From: Halomicronema sp. CCY15110
Lineage (GTDB): Bacteria; Cyanobacteriota; Cyanobacteriia; Phormidesmidales; Phormidesmidaceae
Direction: 5' to 3'
NCBI RefSeq assembly: GCF_016888165.1
Contig: NZ_JACSWC010000419.1
Span: 1 to 59,065 of the forward strand
DNA length: 59,065 nt
The notes under the pieces were generated by a model, which did not search any database, had not been told where the DNA came from, and saw only the letters and a list, made by a program, of their open reading frames with translations. This document shows positions 33,322 to 42,028 of the stretch, one piece after another. A program made the position numbers and the translations under genes. Each line of letters starts with the position of its first letter. The first letter of the stretch is position 1.

Positions 33322-33555
33322 ATGCCACCCCCTATCCACATCGAATCCCTCCTGCTCCAACTACCGGGTGTCACCGCCGACGAATCCCGACAGCTGGCCC
33401 AACAAGTCGCCCAAATCCTCGCCGAGGATGCCCGCCCCCGCCCGTACCCCCAGCAAATCGGCGCTCTGAATGTGCGCATTGAAATTCCTACAGGGCTGCC
33501 CCGCGATCGCCTCGCCCATGAAATTGCCGCCGCGATCGCCGCCCGTCTGCCCTGA
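33322..33555 (+). CDS. Small eCIS protein, unknown (Afp6-position)
   Basis: 77 residues. A first strand IHIESLLLQLPG, a helical middle (ESRQLAQQVAQILAED) and a strand ALNVRIEIPTGLPRD followed by a helix. It sits between the Pro-rich protein and the tube adaptor, the place of small conserved eCIS proteins. The 37-base gap before it contains a TTCAAAATTCAAAA-type short repeat and no strong ribosome-binding site. No catalytic or binding motif is visible. Confidence 0.55.
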   Translation: MPPPIHIESLLLQLPGVTADESRQLAQQVAQILAEDARPRPYPQQIGALNVRIEIPTGLPRDRLAHEIAAAIAARLP

Positions 33556-33577
33556 TTCTGGATGAATTTTTCCCGCT

Positions 33578-34291
33578 ATGGTTACTGCCTCGCCCATTCG
33601 TCCCAAATTGCTCAAAGGTGCCCTGATTGGGTTCACCGATCGCTTTTTAGTGCCGATTCCCAACATCATCCTGTTTCAGTACAACCCCGACACGCTGACC
33701 CGCAACCTCACCCCCTGGGCCCCCCCGGATGCCGATGCCGAGCCGTCCCCCGTGACGCCCAGCACTGCCCAGCCCTTTGACCCGGCGGAGAGCTTTACCC
33801 TGTCGCTGTTTTTGGATGCCGCTGATGATCTGGAAGCGCCGGAGCAAAATCCGGTGACGACGCTGACGGGGGTGGCCGATCGCATCGCGGCGTTAGAGAT
33901 GCTGATGTATCCTCAACGGCTAGAGGCCCCGCCGCTGAATGTACCGGAGGTCGATACCCTGAACGGGGACGGGGGCGACGAAGCGCCGCTCGAACGCCTG
34001 AGCGTGCAGGTGGTGCTGTTCATTTATGGCCCGGGGCGCGCCCTGCCCGTGCGCATCACGCGCTTTTCGGTCGAGGAACAGCTCTTTTCCACCACGCTGT
34101 ATCCCATTCGGGCCAAGGTCAATTTGGAACTGAGTGTGCTGCAGCCCAAAGACTTTCCCGAAGACGAGCAAAAAGCGGGGCGCGAGTTTGCCCTCAAAGC
34201 CTATGACTGGACCCGCAAACAAACCCAGGGGCTGGCGGTGGCCAATCTGGCTAACACAGTGGAGTCGCTGCTGGGATTATTGCCGTTTTAG
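33578..34291 (+). CDS. CIS tube-adaptor protein (Afp7-like)
   Basis: 237 residues. The block NIILFQYNPDTLTRNL near 30-45 is the hallmark of the contractile-injection tube/adaptor family, followed by SFTLSLFLDAADDLE and the strand-rich FIYGPGRALPVRITRFSVEEQLFS. The family links the end of the inner tube to the hub. Together with the next, LysM-like gene it corresponds to the Afp7-type protein, which in some systems is a single polypeptide. It begins 22 bases after the previous stop. Confidence 0.85.
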   Translation: MVTASPIRPKLLKGALIGFTDRFLVPIPNIILFQYNPDTLTRNLTPWAPPDADAEPSPVTPSTAQPFDPAESFTLSLFLDAADDLEAPEQNPVTTLTGVADRIAALEMLMYPQRLEAPPLNVPEVDTLNGDGGDEAPLERLSVQVVLFIYGPGRALPVRITRFSVEEQLFSTTLYPIRAKVNLELSVLQPKDFPEDEQKAGREFALKAYDWTRKQTQGLAVANLANTVESLLGLLPF

Positions 34292-34350
34292 CCTTGCTCA
34301 TCAGGAAAGCTGATCTACCCATTTTGAAGCCGTTTAGGAGAGTTATCCCC

Positions 34351-34617
34351 ATGTTTGCCCCCAACAGTCGTTACGCCAATTTGCCGCTGCGCACGGTGAC
34401 CGATCGCCGGGGTCGGCCAGTGGCGATCGTGCCTGTGCCCCCCGCTCCCGATCAGGTTTTGCGGGGGCTGCATCAGCGGCGTCAGGGCCAGCGGCTTGAC
34501 CACCTGGCGCAGCAGTACCTCAAAGATGCCACGGCGTTTTGGCGCATCTGCGAGCTGAATGATGCCATGACCCCAGACGCGATCGCGGAAGTGGCTGAAA
34601 TTGCCATTCCCCGTTAG
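34351..34617 (+). CDS. LysM-like small baseplate protein
   Basis: 88 residues from ATG 34351, preceded by TAGGAGAG; the frame is open from 34294 but that start has no comparable site. The C-terminal half (QGQRLDHLAQQYLKDATAFWRICELN) matches the LysM-type fold of gpX/gp53 tail proteins, which clamp the tube-hub junction. Genes of this type sit directly before the gpD-like hub in eCIS and Mu/P2-like tails, as here. Confidence 0.75.
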   Translation: MFAPNSRYANLPLRTVTDRRGRPVAIVPVPPAPDQVLRGLHQRRQGQRLDHLAQQYLKDATAFWRICELNDAMTPDAIAEVAEIAIPR

Positions 34618-34627
34618 GTGAGGCGTT

Positions 34628-35716
34628 ATGGGACTCAGTGTAGAGATTGCTGTGAATGGCACCGTCGATGGGGATCTGGCCCAGGCCAGCCGCATTGAGG
34701 TGACCGAGTCGATGGGGGGCACGACCACCTATCGGCTGGTTTACAGCGTCGATATCGCCGGGGGTGATTTGCCGCTGCTGGCGGACGATCGCCTGGGTCC
34801 GGGGTCAGAGCTGACCATTTCAGTGCCCGTCAACAACCGTTCAGAATGTCTGGTGAAAGGCCCCGTTCACGCGCAGCACATTCACCTGCGTCACGGGGGC
34901 GAAGGTTCAGAGCTAGAGGTGCTGGGAGCCGACACCTCGATCGCGATGGATCGCGAGACCAAATCTGCCGTGTGGGCGGAGGTCAGCGATAGCGACGTGG
35001 TGCAGAGCATTTTGGGCAGCTACGGCTACAGCCCCGATGTGCAAGCCACCGCGGCGACCCACACCGAGGCCAAGCACACCCTCGTGCAGCGGGACAGTGA
35101 TTTGCGGTTTGTGCGGCGACTGGCACGGCGCAACGGCTATCTGTTTTGGCTGACCTGCGACAGCCGTGGCGTCGAAACGGCCCATTTCAAACGCCCCAGT
35201 TTGGACGGCAGTCCGGCTGCTGAACTGACGATCAACCGCGACTCGCCGACGCTGCAAACCCTTGACCTGTCTTGGGATGTGGAGCGGCCCACGAGTGTCG
35301 TGGGGCAACAGCTCGACCTCAACAGCAAAGAGAATTTGGATGGGGCGGTGGCGGAGAGTCCGCTAGCGGCACTGGGACAGCAGTCGCTAGCGCAGATTGC
35401 CGGGGGGCCGCGATCGGTGCATCTGCAAGCCCCCGCCGATGATGCTGGCGACCTGCAAGCGCGGGGCGAGGGGGCGCTGATCGAGGCGGGCTGGTTTGTG
35501 CGGGCTAGTACCCAGACGAGCTTGCGGGCATTGGGGCAGGTGGTGAGATCGCACACCCTGATCAACTTGACGGGGGCGGGCAGCCGCCACAGCGGCACCT
35601 ACTGGGTCGCCAGCGTGCATCACCAAATCGACGCCGTGGCCCACTACATGACGGTAGAGCTGCTGCGCAACGGCTGGAATAGTAGCTCCGGCTCACCGCT
35701 GGGGAGCTTGATTTAG
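34628..35716 (+). CDS. Hub protein, phage late-control gpD/VgrG N-terminal type (Afp8-like)
   Basis: 362 residues. gpD family features: an early strand pair around SRIEVTESMGGTTTYRLVY, the LRHGGEGSELEVLGADTSIAMDRE block, HTLVQRDSDLRFVRRLARRNGY (first 20: HTLVQRDSDLRFVRRLARRN) and a C-terminal SRHSGTYWVASVHHQID motif. It forms the trimeric hub that adapts sixfold tube to threefold spike. In VgrG/Afp8 the spike is fused; here the spike is the next gene, 9 bases on, so this is the split arrangement. Start ATG has GTGAGG upstream. Confidence 0.9.
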   Translation: MGLSVEIAVNGTVDGDLAQASRIEVTESMGGTTTYRLVYSVDIAGGDLPLLADDRLGPGSELTISVPVNNRSECLVKGPVHAQHIHLRHGGEGSELEVLGADTSIAMDRETKSAVWAEVSDSDVVQSILGSYGYSPDVQATAATHTEAKHTLVQRDSDLRFVRRLARRNGYLFWLTCDSRGVETAHFKRPSLDGSPAAELTINRDSPTLQTLDLSWDVERPTSVVGQQLDLNSKENLDGAVAESPLAALGQQSLAQIAGGPRSVHLQAPADDAGDLQARGEGALIEAGWFVRASTQTSLRALGQVVRSHTLINLTGAGSRHSGTYWVASVHHQIDAVAHYMTVELLRNGWNSSSGSPLGSLI

Positions 35717-35725
35717 GGAGGAATC

Positions 35726-36280
35726 ATGGAACCAAACCTGCTCGAAGAATTGCTGGACTGGGTGCGCAGCCACTACTACGGCAAATACCGGGGGTGTGTG
35801 ACCGACAATGCCGATGCTACCCAGCGGGGACGGCTCAAGGTGCGCGTACCAGCGGTGCTGGCCGACCACGAGGTCTGGGCCATGCCCTGTGTGCCCTATG
35901 CCGGGGATGGGGTGGGTTTCTACAGCCTGCCCGAACCGGGAGCCGGGGTCTGGGTCGAGTTCGAAGGGGGGGATCCGTCTTTTCCCATTTGGGTGGGGGG
36001 CTTTTGGGCCGACAACGAGCTGCCCGACGAGGCCGACGCCGCCATCAAAACCTGGAAAACCGAGCAGCTTCAGGTGCGTATTGACGACACCGCTGATGAA
36101 CTCAAGGTAGAGACCACGGGCGGTTCGACCCTCACCGTGGCCGACGCCATCACCAGCGACACGGCCACCGCCACGCACACCGTCGGCAGTGAGGGCGTCG
36201 TCAGCGAGGCCGGGGCCACCAAGGCGGAAGTGACGACCACCGCCTTTAAGGTCAACAATGGCGCGTTGGAGGTGATGTAA
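35726..36280 (+). CDS. Spike protein, baseplate assembly protein V/gp5-like
   Basis: 184 residues. An OB-fold region with YRGCVTDNADATQRGRLKVR, AMPCVPYAGDGVGFYSLPEPGAGVWVEFE and PIWVGGFW is diagnostic for gpV/VgrG OB domains. The following Thr/Ala/Val-rich stretch should form the triple-stranded beta-helix needle. It ends in TAATG, overlapping the tip gene by one base. It complements the gpD-like hub encoded just before it. Confidence 0.92.
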   Translation: MEPNLLEELLDWVRSHYYGKYRGCVTDNADATQRGRLKVRVPAVLADHEVWAMPCVPYAGDGVGFYSLPEPGAGVWVEFEGGDPSFPIWVGGFWADNELPDEADAAIKTWKTEQLQVRIDDTADELKVETTGGSTLTVADAITSDTATATHTVGSEGVVSEAGATKAEVTTTAFKVNNGALEVM

Positions 36281-36621
36281 TGGCCGGTCACACCCTCACG
36301 ACGGCCTCGACGCTGCAATGTCCCCACGGGGGCGCAGTCAATATTGTGTCGAGCAATAGCCGGGTCAAAGCGGACGGGGCTTACACCGTCACCCTGGCGG
36401 ATACCTTCACGGTGAGCGGTTGTCCCTTTCAGATTCCCTCGACGCCGCCGATTCCGAGTCCTTGTGTGCGGGTGCAGTGGCTGGTGCCCGATACCCGTGT
36501 GCGGGTGAATGGCAGCCTCAGTCTCAGTCGCTCTAGCACAAGCCTGTGTTTGAGCGCGGCGCAAGTGCCTCAGGGCAGCGTGCTTGTCGGCAATACCCAA
36601 ACCCGCACCCAGAGCCAGTAA
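36280..36621 (+). CDS. PAAR-like spike-tip protein
   Basis: 113 residues. Features: N-terminal TLTTASTLQCPHGG with a potential metal-binding Cys/His, a mid Cys in VSGCPFQIPSTPPIPSPC, and a hairpin end. The pattern fits DUF4280/PAAR-like tip proteins that sharpen the spike and sometimes carry toxins; no extension domain is present here. It is translationally coupled to the spike gene. Confidence 0.75.
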   Translation: MAGHTLTTASTLQCPHGGAVNIVSSNSRVKADGAYTVTLADTFTVSGCPFQIPSTPPIPSPCVRVQWLVPDTRVRVNGSLSLSRSSTSLCLSAAQVPQGSVLVGNTQTRTQSQ

Positions 36622-36636
36622 GGAGCTGCGATCGCT

Positions 36637-37014
36637 ATGGCTAACTCAATTTTCAGTTTGCAATATCCCCTCGCGGTGGATGGCGGCCTCGGACGGTTAG
36701 CGATCGAGCGCGACTATGAGGCCCACGTTGAGCAAATGATGCGGCAGGTGCTGCTCACGAGTCCGGGGGAGCGGGTTAATCGGCCTGATTTTGGCTGTGG
36801 GGTGCGGCGACTGCTGTTTTCGCCGAACAGTGATGTCAATGCCACCTTGGCCCAGGTGACGATCTTTCAAGCGTTGGAACGGTGGCTCGGCACGGTGCTG
36901 CAAGTGCAGGAGGTGCGAGTGACGCCCCAGGATGAACGGCTCGATATTGAGATTGTCTACGTGCTGAAGGCGCGGCAAGAAAATCGCTATCTAAACGTGG
37001 AGGTGAGGATCTGA
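36637..37014 (+). CDS. gp25/gpW-like baseplate wedge protein
   Basis: 125 residues. Diagnostic sequence: GRLAIERDYEAHVEQMMRQV, then LTSPGERVNRPDFGCGVRRLLF, where the PGER..P.FG motif is characteristic of the gp25 family. It staples the sheath to the baseplate. Its stop overlaps the next ATG (TGATG). A HIP1-like GCGATCGC lies just upstream of the ribosome-binding region. Confidence 0.93.
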   Translation: MANSIFSLQYPLAVDGGLGRLAIERDYEAHVEQMMRQVLLTSPGERVNRPDFGCGVRRLLFSPNSDVNATLAQVTIFQALERWLGTVLQVQEVRVTPQDERLDIEIVYVLKARQENRYLNVEVRI

Positions 37015-39581
37015 TGCCCCTGCCCGATCGCGTGCAACGGTTACTCAACCAGCAAATCGTCACCGGCATTGACTTTATCTATGTGGCGGACGATCAGCTG
37101 ACGCTGGACGTGTATTTTTTAGAGTCGGCCAGTCACTCCCCGGCGAGCTTAGAGATTCCCCTGGTGGGCAATAGCGATGCCAGCTTAGATTTGCAGGCCG
37201 AACAGGTACGGATCTACGCGCCTGCAGGCTCCCAAACCCTGCCGGAAATCATCCTTCGAGCCGGGGGGGCGCAATGGTGGGTCTGGGTGGAAGGGGCCAC
37301 CGCGCCGCAGCCGTGGGCGGCTGGCCTGGCGAATGTGACTCGACATTTTTGGCGGTTGCAGGTTGAGCAACCGGGCGACTTTGCCCGCTATCGGCTGGCG
37401 ATCGCCGACAACCAGGGAGCACTGCCAACCGACGGCGGTGCGACCATTCCCGTCTCACGCATTGATGCCTACTTCAACGATGTGGACTTTAGCTTTAAGG
37501 CCAACTGCGAGCAGGATCTTGACTGCAAGCTCCCGCCCCACGACTGCCCGCCTGAGGAGTTCGTCGACTTTCCGGTGGATTATCTGGCGCGCGACTTCGA
37601 CAGCTTTCGGCGGGCACTGCTGGAGTTTGCGGCGCTGCGCTATCCCCGCTGGCAAGACCGGCTGGCGGCGGATGTCGGCATCATGCTAGTGGAGCTGATG
37701 AGCGCCCTGGGGGATGAATTTTCCTACAAACAGGATCGCATCAGTCGGGAAACCCATCTGGAAACGGCGACCCAGCGGCGATCGCAGCGCCAACACGCGC
37801 GGCTGGTCGATTATCCCGTCCATGAGGGGCGGGGGGCGACCATCTGGATTGAGGTGCAGGTGCAGACGGGGGCGGCGGGCGCATTGCCAGCGGGGATGGA
37901 TATTTGGGCGCGATCGGATCGGGGCGACCAGATCGAGTATGAAATCGGGCGCGGCCTCGCTGACATCTTGCCCGACGCAGACGGCAATCGTTTGAGCTTT
38001 GAGGTTGATGCGGCCATTAACCGCCTGCTGCCGCATATTTGGGATGAAGACGATGTTTGCCTGCCCGTGGGGACGACCACCCTCGCCCTGGCGGGCCATC
38101 ACACTGCAGTCCTGGATTTTGACGATCCGCCGGAGGTGCGGGATGGCAAATGGGTGCTGTTGCGCACCGACCCCAGCGATGCCTCGAAACCTGCGCGCCG
38201 TTGGCCTGTGCGGCTGATGCAAGTGCAAAATGAGTATGATCCCGTCACAGTGCAGCCCATTACCACAATTACTTGGGAAGCTGCTCAAGCGCTGCCCTTT
38301 GAGCTGGATCTGACCGACCTGACGGTGCGCGGCAACCTGATTCCCGCAACGTTGGGCAAAACCTACAGTCAGCAGTTTCAAATCGGGTTGCCGACCGGGG
38401 CCAGTGACCCCCGCACGCTGCCAGCACCGCCCCCGCCGCTGGCCGTGGAGCGCGCTGGCCCCAACGGCAGTCTGGCGGCCCGGTTCACCCTGCCGGGTAG
38501 CGATGCCGAACCGCTCGTCTGGCTGGGGGAGCAGTCCGTCACGGCGCGGCCCGAAATTCACCTTGCGGAAGCCGAGTGGACGGGTGCGGTGTGGAATGAA
38601 GACGAAACCTGGCACTGGCAGCGCAGTCTGCTGGGGGTGAAGTCATCGCTGCCGGACTCGCCTGATTTCACCCTGGAGGATGGCCGTTGGGGGCGCGTCG
38701 TCGGCTATCAGCGCCTCGGTCAAGAAATTGTGCATCAAGATTATCAGGACGATCGCAGCTTCACCATTCGCTTTGGCGACGGCGAGTTTGGCCGCATTCC
38801 GCCCCGAGGTACGGTGTTTCAAGTCACTTATCGGCTGGGCGATGGGCAGGACGGTAATGTCTCAGCCGATAGCCTGACCCACTTTATGGGGCCTGAAGGG
38901 TTGATTGCCAGCGTGACTAATCCGTTGCCGGTGACCGAAGCCCAAGCGCCGGAATCCATCGAGCAGGTGCGGCAGTTGGCCCCCGACGCCTTTCGGGAAG
39001 TGACCTTTCGAGCGGTGCAGCCAGCCGACTACAGCGAAGCGGTCGAACGGCTGGATTGGGTGCAGCGGGCGGGCACCACGTTCCGCTGGACGGGGAGCTG
39101 GCTCACGGCCTTCACCACGCCTGACCCGAAAGGGGCAGTCACTCTGACGGCCACTCAACAGCGTGAACTCGACGAGCAGCTCGATCGCTTCCGGCAGGTG
39201 GGTCAAGATGCCTACGGTTTGCCGCCCCGCTATGCTGACTTAGATTTGCAGATCACCCTTTGTGTGGCCCCCGACGCGTATCCCGCCGAGGTGAAACAGG
39301 CGGTGATCGCGGCCCTGACGGGTCCCCAGGGATTCTTTAACCCCGATAACTTTACCTTTGGCACGCCGCTGCGGCGATCGCGGCTCGAAGCGGCTCTGCA
39401 AGCTGTACCGGGGGTGCGTGCGGTGAAACAGATCGACATGCGGCGGCGCGGCTGGTTTGACTGGCGACCCTTCTCAGAGTGGGTGTTGCTGGTGGCGGCT
39501 GACGAAGTGATCCGGGTCGAAAATGACCGACGCTTTCCCGATCGCGGCTCGGTGCAAATCTTTACGGAGGGGGGCGCATGA
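37014..39581 (+). CDS. Baseplate J/gp6-like wedge protein, large (Afp11-like)
   Basis: 855 residues. Baseplate J features include PVDYLARDFDSFRRALLEFA near 190-210, LVELMSALGDEFSYKQDRISRETHLETA near 225-250 (first 20: LVELMSALGDEFSYKQDRIS), RFGDGEFGRIPPRGTVFQVTYR near 590, and the C-terminal FREVTFRAVQPADYSEAVER near 660. This class forms the wedge around the hub. A four-Cys cluster (NCEQDLDCKLPPHDCP) near 160 is unusual and may bind metal. Its end overlaps the next gene by 4 bases (ATGA). Confidence 0.9.
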   Translation: MPLPDRVQRLLNQQIVTGIDFIYVADDQLTLDVYFLESASHSPASLEIPLVGNSDASLDLQAEQVRIYAPAGSQTLPEIILRAGGAQWWVWVEGATAPQPWAAGLANVTRHFWRLQVEQPGDFARYRLAIADNQGALPTDGGATIPVSRIDAYFNDVDFSFKANCEQDLDCKLPPHDCPPEEFVDFPVDYLARDFDSFRRALLEFAALRYPRWQDRLAADVGIMLVELMSALGDEFSYKQDRISRETHLETATQRRSQRQHARLVDYPVHEGRGATIWIEVQVQTGAAGALPAGMDIWARSDRGDQIEYEIGRGLADILPDADGNRLSFEVDAAINRLLPHIWDEDDVCLPVGTTTLALAGHHTAVLDFDDPPEVRDGKWVLLRTDPSDASKPARRWPVRLMQVQNEYDPVTVQPITTITWEAAQALPFELDLTDLTVRGNLIPATLGKTYSQQFQIGLPTGASDPRTLPAPPPPLAVERAGPNGSLAARFTLPGSDAEPLVWLGEQSVTARPEIHLAEAEWTGAVWNEDETWHWQRSLLGVKSSLPDSPDFTLEDGRWGRVVGYQRLGQEIVHQDYQDDRSFTIRFGDGEFGRIPPRGTVFQVTYRLGDGQDGNVSADSLTHFMGPEGLIASVTNPLPVTEAQAPESIEQVRQLAPDAFREVTFRAVQPADYSEAVERLDWVQRAGTTFRWTGSWLTAFTTPDPKGAVTLTATQQRELDEQLDRFRQVGQDAYGLPPRYADLDLQITLCVAPDAYPAEVKQAVIAALTGPQGFFNPDNFTFGTPLRRSRLEAALQAVPGVRAVKQIDMRRRGWFDWRPFSEWVLLVAADEVIRVENDRRFPDRGSVQIFTEGGA

Positions 39582-42028
39582 CACAAAATTCGCAACCGTT
39601 TTGTCAAGATACCGAAGCGCTGTTGCAGGGGTGTCCTTGTGACCAATTCGTCTTTCCGCCCCCGATATCCATCGCGGCGGGGTTAGACAGTCTGCCCCGG
39701 CAAGTCGCGGGCTTTCCGGAATATCGGCAGGCGCTGTTGGCGGCGCTGGCTCAGCAACCGGCCCTCAGCCAGTGGCGCGCCCGCCAAGACGACGACTTAG
39801 GCGTGATGCTGCTAGAGATGTGGGCCTACATCGGCGATGTGGTGAGCTTTTATGACCAGGCGATCGCCAACGAAGCCTACCTTCGCACCGCGCAGCAGTT
39901 CACGTCTTTGCAGCGCTTGACCCAGATTTTAGGCTATGTGCCCCGGCCCGCGGTGGCCGCAATGGTGGATCTCGCCGTGCAGGTAACGGGGCGGCAGCCG
40001 GTGCAGTTAACCGCCGGCACCGCCTTTCGCTCAGCGGCCTTTGACGCGGAGCCGCCCCAAGTGTTTGAGCTGTTGACGCCCCGGACGGTGCATCCCCTCA
40101 ATAATCGGTGGAATTTGGTGCGATCGCGACCCACCAACTTGGGGCCAACCTCGGCCTCTGACCCGGATGAGGTGGAAGTGACGGCGCTGCTGCTGCAACA
40201 GGCCAGCCGGATTGCGGTGGGCGAATCGTTGCTTGTGCAGGCGGGCAATACCGCCGTCGGAGTCACGGTCGAGCAGGTCAACGATGTTACCGGAGAAGAC
40301 GGGCAAGCCTATCGAGAAGTGCAGTTCACCGACCCGATCAATCTGCCAGCGGCGGTGAAACCTGAGGCCGTGCAACTTTCGCGCCCCACCCTATCTGCTG
40401 CCCTGTGGACGCTGACGGATGAGTCCGCGATCGCGGGTAACACCGTCCTGCTGGAGAGCTTCTATCGCGCCATTCGCCCCCGCCAGTGGGTGCTGATCGA
40501 AAACGACAGCGGCCAACGGTGGCGACAGGTGCAGCGGGCGGGAGATCGCGCCATTTCGTTAGCGGCTCCCGGCCCGACCATCGTCACATTGGAGGGCGAG
40601 GCAGAAGAAGGAGAAGACCTGGCTTTTGGCATTGAACCTCCTGAACTCTCGGTTTTCACCACCCAACTCACCCTCACCCAAACCGTCGGCCTGTCTGGCG
40701 ATGCGGCGGCGTTCACCGTGCGCTATGGCCTGACCTCGGTGGGCACGGTCACCGCCCCGCTGTCGCTCACCGTGAGTGCTGCCGAGCCGCTGGCGATCGC
40801 CAACCCCCGTACGTTGCCCTCCATCACCACCGCCCCCACCTGGACTCCGCCCCAGCGATTTTTGCTAGAGGATGCCAATCAGCGGGGCGTCACCGTCCAG
40901 GGACGGCTGGACACCAGCAGCGGTCAGGTGATTCCGGATGATGGCGAAGACTGGCAGCCTCCGCTGACGGCTCCGATCAAGGTGTTTGGCAATGTGGTGA
41001 CAGCGGTGCGCGGCGAAACCGTGACGGGGGAGATTTTGGGAAGTGGCAACGCGGCGATCGCCAACCAAACTTTCGAGCTGAAGAAAAAGCCCCTCACCTA
41101 TGTCGCGGCCCCAACGACCACCGATGACCGGGGCGTGGCCAGCAGCCTGACCGTCTATGTCAACGGTGTGCAATGGAGGGAAGTGCCGACCTTTTTCCGC
41201 GCGGAACCGAATGACCCGGTGTACATTTTGCGCCCAACGGAGGATGGCGGCACCGCTGTGATTTTTGGCGACGGCATTCGGGGGTTACGGCTGCCCACTG
41301 GCCAAGACAACGTGCTCGCGAACTATCGGTTTGGGGCGGGGGCGGCCAGTCCGCCAGCGGGGGGCATCACCCAACTCGCGAAACCCGTACCGGGCATTTC
41401 GACGGTGCGGAATCCGGTGGCGGCCTATGGCGGAGCGGCTGCCGAATCCACTTCGGAATTGCGCCAGTACGCCCCAAAATCCACCCTAACCCTGGGCCGC
41501 ATCGTGTCGTTGCCCGATATGGCCGCCGTTGCCGCCAGGGTGCCGGGGGTGCGATCAGTGGCGGTGGATTGGCAGTGGAGTGGGCGACGGCAGCGACGAC
41601 TGGCAAGGATTTGGTACATCGGCGCGACGGGTCTGGAAGCCACCCTGCTCAAAACCCTGCGCCAGCGGAGTGCGCCCGGTGTCTTGTTCGATGTCGATGC
41701 AGCGGTGGGCATTCCCGTTACGCTGGCGATCGATGTGGAAATCAGCGATCGCTACGTGCCTGCCGATGTCTTAGCAGCGATTGAAACCCAACTCCTCGCG
41801 CCTGAAACTGGGCGGTTGGTACCAGAGCGCATCGGCATCGGGCAGCCGCTGTATCGGAGTCAACTGCTGGCGATCGTCGAGGGGGTCCCCGGCACGGTCG
41901 CTGTGCGTCGCCTGGAATGGCAGGGCGCGGCTTTCACCCAGTTTGCCAAGCAGCCCCAGGCAGGCCAATACTTCGACTTCGAGGCGGGTGAGTTGCGCCT
42001 CAATCCAGCGGAGGTGAAGCGTGGCTAA
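39578..42028 (+). CDS. Second baseplate J-like wedge protein (Afp12-like)
   Basis: 816 residues. Features: ARQDDDLGVMLLEMWAYIGDVVSFYDQ near 65-90 (first 20: ARQDDDLGVMLLEMWAYIGD), LQRLTQILGYVPRPAVAA near 108, VIFGDGIRGLRLPTGQDNVL near 560, and an end with PGTVAVRRLEW. It pairs with the previous protein to make heterodimeric wedges, as Afp11/Afp12 do. ATGA overlap before it and an 8-base overlap after it show tight coupling. Confidence 0.9.
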   Translation: MTQNSQPFCQDTEALLQGCPCDQFVFPPPISIAAGLDSLPRQVAGFPEYRQALLAALAQQPALSQWRARQDDDLGVMLLEMWAYIGDVVSFYDQAIANEAYLRTAQQFTSLQRLTQILGYVPRPAVAAMVDLAVQVTGRQPVQLTAGTAFRSAAFDAEPPQVFELLTPRTVHPLNNRWNLVRSRPTNLGPTSASDPDEVEVTALLLQQASRIAVGESLLVQAGNTAVGVTVEQVNDVTGEDGQAYREVQFTDPINLPAAVKPEAVQLSRPTLSAALWTLTDESAIAGNTVLLESFYRAIRPRQWVLIENDSGQRWRQVQRAGDRAISLAAPGPTIVTLEGEAEEGEDLAFGIEPPELSVFTTQLTLTQTVGLSGDAAAFTVRYGLTSVGTVTAPLSLTVSAAEPLAIANPRTLPSITTAPTWTPPQRFLLEDANQRGVTVQGRLDTSSGQVIPDDGEDWQPPLTAPIKVFGNVVTAVRGETVTGEILGSGNAAIANQTFELKKKPLTYVAAPTTTDDRGVASSLTVYVNGVQWREVPTFFRAEPNDPVYILRPTEDGGTAVIFGDGIRGLRLPTGQDNVLANYRFGAGAASPPAGGITQLAKPVPGISTVRNPVAAYGGAAAESTSELRQYAPKSTLTLGRIVSLPDMAAVAARVPGVRSVAVDWQWSGRRQRRLARIWYIGATGLEATLLKTLRQRSAPGVLFDVDAAVGIPVTLAIDVEISDRYVPADVLAAIETQLLAPETGRLVPERIGIGQPLYRSQLLAIVEGVPGTVAVRRLEWQGAAFTQFAKQPQAGQYFDFEAGELRLNPAEVKRG

